DNA of 8,003 bases from Opitutales bacterium (lineage in GTDB: Bacteria; Verrucomicrobiota; Verrucomicrobiia; Opitutales; T3Sed10-336), in NCBI GenBank assembly GCA_007132315.1, contig SLOW01000275.1, forward strand, positions 1 to 8,003. The letters run 5' to 3'. The translations under genes were made by a program, and so were the position numbers. Under the pieces are notes generated by a model, which saw only the letters and a list, made by a program, of their open reading frames with translations, was not told the DNA's origin and made no database searches. This document shows, piece by piece, positions 6,265-8,003 of this stretch (positions within the stretch are counted from its first letter, which is position 1; every line of letters begins with the position of its first letter).

Positions 6265-7029
6265 ATGAACGGAAAGATTCGAATCATGCCTTGCTTGGAT
6301 ATGCGGGATGGTCGCGTGGTCAAAGGCGTTCACTTTGTCGATATCCGCGATGCCGGAGATCCCGTCGAATGTGCCCGGGGGTATTCCCGGAACGGTGCCG
6401 ACGAACTCGCGTTGCTCGACATCAATGCCACGGTTGAGGGACGGAGGACCATGCTGGACGTGGTCCGGCGGGTGGCGGCGGCCACCACCGTTCCCCTGAC
6501 GGTGGGGGGAGGCATTTCCGACGTGCCTTCCGCCGCGGAAGTGCTCCATGCGGGAGCGGACAGGATCTCGACCAGCAGCTCGGCCTTTCGCCGGCCGGAG
6601 GTCATTGCGGAAATGGTTCGGGAGTTCGGTCCCGGGAAGGTCACGGTGGCCATCGATGTGGACCGCAACGCCTCCCTGCCTTCCGGCTACGAGGTGTATA
6701 TCGACGGGGGCCGAACCGCCACGGGGGCGGATGCCATTGAATGGGCGCGGCGGGTGGACGGGTTTGGAGTCACCGTCATTCTTCCGACCAGCAAGGCGGG
6801 CGACGGGGCGAAGACAGGCTACGACCTTCCGGTGATCCGGGCGATGAAGGAAGCCGTTTCCGCCGAGATCGTCGCTTCCGGCGGGGCGGGCACCCTGGAG
6901 CATTTCCTGGAAGCAGTGGAAGCGGGCGCCACCATCCTCCTGGCCGCTTCCGTTTTCCATTTTGGAACCATTGGCATTCCCGAACTGAAAACCTTCCTTC
7001 GGGACCGGAATGTCGATGTGAGCGGATAA
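6265..7029 (+). CDS. HisF-like (alpha/beta)8 barrel with altered active site
   Basis: A 254-residue homolog of the imidazole glycerol phosphate synthase cyclase subunit HisF, full length. Clear matches are RIMPCLDMRDGRVVKG (6-21), the first phosphate loop TVGGGI (79-84), VAIDVDR (128-134), DGAKTGYD (180-187), the second phosphate loop ASGGAG (204-209) and LAASVFHFG (226-234). The catalytic aspartates equivalent to D11 and D130 of Thermotoga HisF are present as D12 and D131. Several other conserved residues differ: T53 to N54, K99 to R100, N103 to S104, K132 to D133, E167 to V171, D174 to A178 and T178 to A182. It is therefore probably a paralog outside histidine synthesis, consistent with no hisH or other his gene nearby. 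The start is uncertain. ATG 6265 gives the usual HisF N-terminus, ATG 6250 is possible, and TTG 6235 lies 9 bases after AAAAGGAG (6218-6225). The frame is open back to 6136, through the hexamer repeat, which is unlikely to be coding. Confidence 0.85.
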   Translation: MNGKIRIMPCLDMRDGRVVKGVHFVDIRDAGDPVECARGYSRNGADELALLDINATVEGRRTMLDVVRRVAAATTVPLTVGGGISDVPSAAEVLHAGADRISTSSSAFRRPEVIAEMVREFGPGKVTVAIDVDRNASLPSGYEVYIDGGRTATGADAIEWARRVDGFGVTVILPTSKAGDGAKTGYDLPVIRAMKEAVSAEIVASGGAGTLEHFLEAVEAGATILLAASVFHFGTIGIPELKTFLRDRNVDVSG

Positions 7030-7152
7030 TGGATGCACCTGCCGGTTCGGAGGAACAGGCGATCTGGAAGCGCGTTCTCCGCATAGGTTGTCAAGTCAGG
7101 TCGCTCTTTTTCCGGAGGAACGAACCCCGGAAGGATTCCCGATCGCCACCGC

Positions 7153-7158
7153 AAGGAG
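7153..7158 (+). promoter_or_regulatory. Shine-Dalgarno for the ATG at 7165
   Basis: AAGGAG is followed by six bases and then ATG at 7165. It supports 7165 as the original start of the propeller gene, even though the recognisable protein sequence continues in a different frame. The region 7030-7152 before it shows nothing else recognisable. Confidence 0.5.
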
Positions 7159-7164
7159 AAAAGC

Positions 7165-7898
7165 ATGCGCCTGCGTCGCTTGCGCGCAAAAGCCAGGGGG
7201 TGTTGCCGTAGAGCGAGCCCAAGCTCACCCAGCCGAAGCTCAACTCATCGGCTACCACCGGAAACCCGGCCGGATCGTCAATCACGGCATTGTCAATGAA
7301 GAGGACTGGCGGCAATACCCCACCCGCATGGCCATCGATTCCGCGGGGTGGATCTATGTCGGCATAGGGAACTGCAGGGGGAACATTGTCGCCTATCCTC
7401 CCGGGCGGGACGAACTCCGGCAGATCCCCGATGAAGAGGACCGGGGGACGGGACGGGCCGAACTCCACCGGGCCGCCGACGGCAAGGTTTACGGGGTTGT
7501 GGCCGGTCCCGACGGCAAAATTTACGGGGGAACCGGGCGGGTGCTGCGCATGTTTTCCTTTGATCCCGGGAATGGCGACTATGTGTACTGGGGGGTGGGG
7601 TGGGTGCCATCACCCGGGGCCATATCAATGCCTTTTCCGTCCACGATGACTTGATTTTCGGGGCGATTTACACCGGGGGATATCCCTTCCGTTACGACCC
7701 CTTCCAGCCCCGGTCGGGGGACTGCGGGAGCCCGGCTCCAATCCCCGACTCCTGCATGAACGCCATCCCCACATCCGCCAACCCCACGGTATTCTCGCTC
7801 ATTCCAATGGCGTCCAAGTGTTCATGGGTGGGTTGCCCGACCGCCTCTCTTTGGCTATGTGCCCAGAAGCAGACAATTTCCCAACTTTTCTTAACTAG
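7165..7898 (+). pseudogene. Beta-propeller-type protein gene, broken by frame changes and 3'-truncated
   Basis: Recognisable protein appears in three successive frames. From about 7205 to 7595 it reads AQLIGYHRKPGRIVNHGIVN, MAIDSAGWIYVGIG, NIVAYPPG, HRAADGKVYGVVAGPDGKIY and DYVYWG. It then shifts to GAITRGHINAFSVHDDLIF and YTGGYPFRYDPFQP (about 7603-7715). After that comes NPRLLHERHPHIRQPHGILA and SNGVQVFMGGLPD (about 7740-7850), which fades into unrelated residues before TAG 7896-7898. Repeated D-x-G-x-[VI]-Y units mark propeller blades. Adding one G to the G6 run at 7590-7595 gives YWGGGVGAITRGH. Adding one G to the G5 run at 7716-7720 joins frames 2 and 3. Removing one G from 7196-7200 would join the ATG at 7165, which has a good AAGGAG, to the propeller frame; alternatively translation begins at TTG 7088 without that change. 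At roughly 240 residues after correction it is shorter than a whole propeller. Function is unknown. It may be a pseudogene or a gene hit by homopolymer sequencing errors. Confidence 0.65.
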
Positions 7899-7971
7899 AG
7901 ACCTTCCTCGAAAAGGTATGGAAGATCTTTTCTCGCGAAATTTCCAGCCAAAAAACAAAAAGGGGGTGCAT

Positions 7972-8003
7972 GTGATTGATTGTCATATTGGTAAGCAATT
8001 TAT
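7972..8003 (+). CDS. Possible start of a new gene, cut by the window end
   Basis: GTG at 7972 follows AAGGGGGTG (7959-7967 region), one base away from the ideal AAGGAGGTG, at normal spacing. The ten visible codons read MIDCHIGKQF. The opening IDCHIG faintly recalls the MIxDCHxHIG start of amidohydrolase/TIM-barrel metal hydrolases, but ten residues cannot establish that. The ATG two bases earlier is closed immediately by TGA. The surrounding DNA is AT-richer than the rest of the window. Confidence 0.35.
   Translation, partial: MIDCHIGKQF

Noticed and set aside
6133..7038. A 301-codon open frame on the - strand covering the HisF-like gene, with an Asp-rich tail.
   Set aside because: It is the antisense of a clear HisF homolog; its Asp-rich end is just the hexamer repeat read backwards.
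7029..7211. A 60-codon frame whose ATG overlaps the HisF-like stop (TAATG).
   Set aside because: The stop/start overlap is attractive, but no ribosome site stands out, the residues look random and basic, and it runs across the better ribosome site and start at 7153-7167.
1..8003. CRISPR arrays, tRNA or rRNA genes, insertion sequences, integrases and riboswitches.
   Set aside because: No regularly spaced identical repeats, cloverleaf, rRNA-like stretch, transposase or integrase motif, or known aptamer core was seen on either strand by eye.

Overview
The window is a GC-rich stretch of bacterial DNA with every recognisable gene on the + strand. The gene mix is a PF12831-type FAD oxidoreductase, a ROK kinase, a creatininase-family hydrolase, a KDPG-aldolase remnant, an aldo/keto reductase, a large uncharacterised alpha-barrel-like protein, a HisF paralog and a beta-propeller. 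This recalls environmental Verrucomicrobia/Lentisphaerae/Kiritimatiellae, Planctomycetes or Poribacteria genomes that degrade sugars and polysaccharides. That placement is an impression from gene content; there is no rRNA or marker gene to confirm it.

Region 1 (1-3072) is a tightly packed operon. The 3' part of an FAD-dependent oxidoreductase, a ROK-family kinase, a creatininase-family amidohydrolase and a KDPG-aldolase-like gene are joined by three successive 4-base ATGA overlaps, which suggests translational coupling. A kinase beside a KDPG-type aldolase suggests phosphorylation and retro-aldol cleavage of a 2-keto-3-deoxy sugar acid. The roles of the flavoprotein and the hydrolase are open. 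The aldolase carries a -1 frameshift and stops after about 90 codons, losing its Schiff-base lysine, so the operon ends in a broken gene.

Region 2 (3073-7029) holds an intact aldo/keto reductase resembling L-galactose/L-fucose-type dehydrogenases. A 305-base intergenic region with a strong inverted repeat follows. Next come a 601-residue soluble protein of unknown function behind an excellent Shine-Dalgarno, a 63-base degenerate hexamer repeat (TC[G/C]NNN), and a HisF-like barrel. The HisF-like protein keeps the two catalytic aspartates but has lost several other conserved active-site residues, and no hisH or other his gene is visible.

Region 3 (7030-8003) holds a beta-propeller-type gene that can be read only through about three frame changes, each at a poly-G run, and whose similarity fades near 7845. 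The last ~150 bases are visibly AT-richer. A new gene with a near-perfect ribosome binding site may begin at 7972.

The best leads are the coupled oxidoreductase/ROK/creatininase/aldolase cassette, the divergent HisF paralog, the uncharacterised 601-residue protein and the hexamer repeat. A caveat covers all the broken genes: every frameshift proposed lies at a homopolymer, so sequencing error must be excluded before calling gene decay. No mobile element, CRISPR array, tRNA or rRNA was seen.
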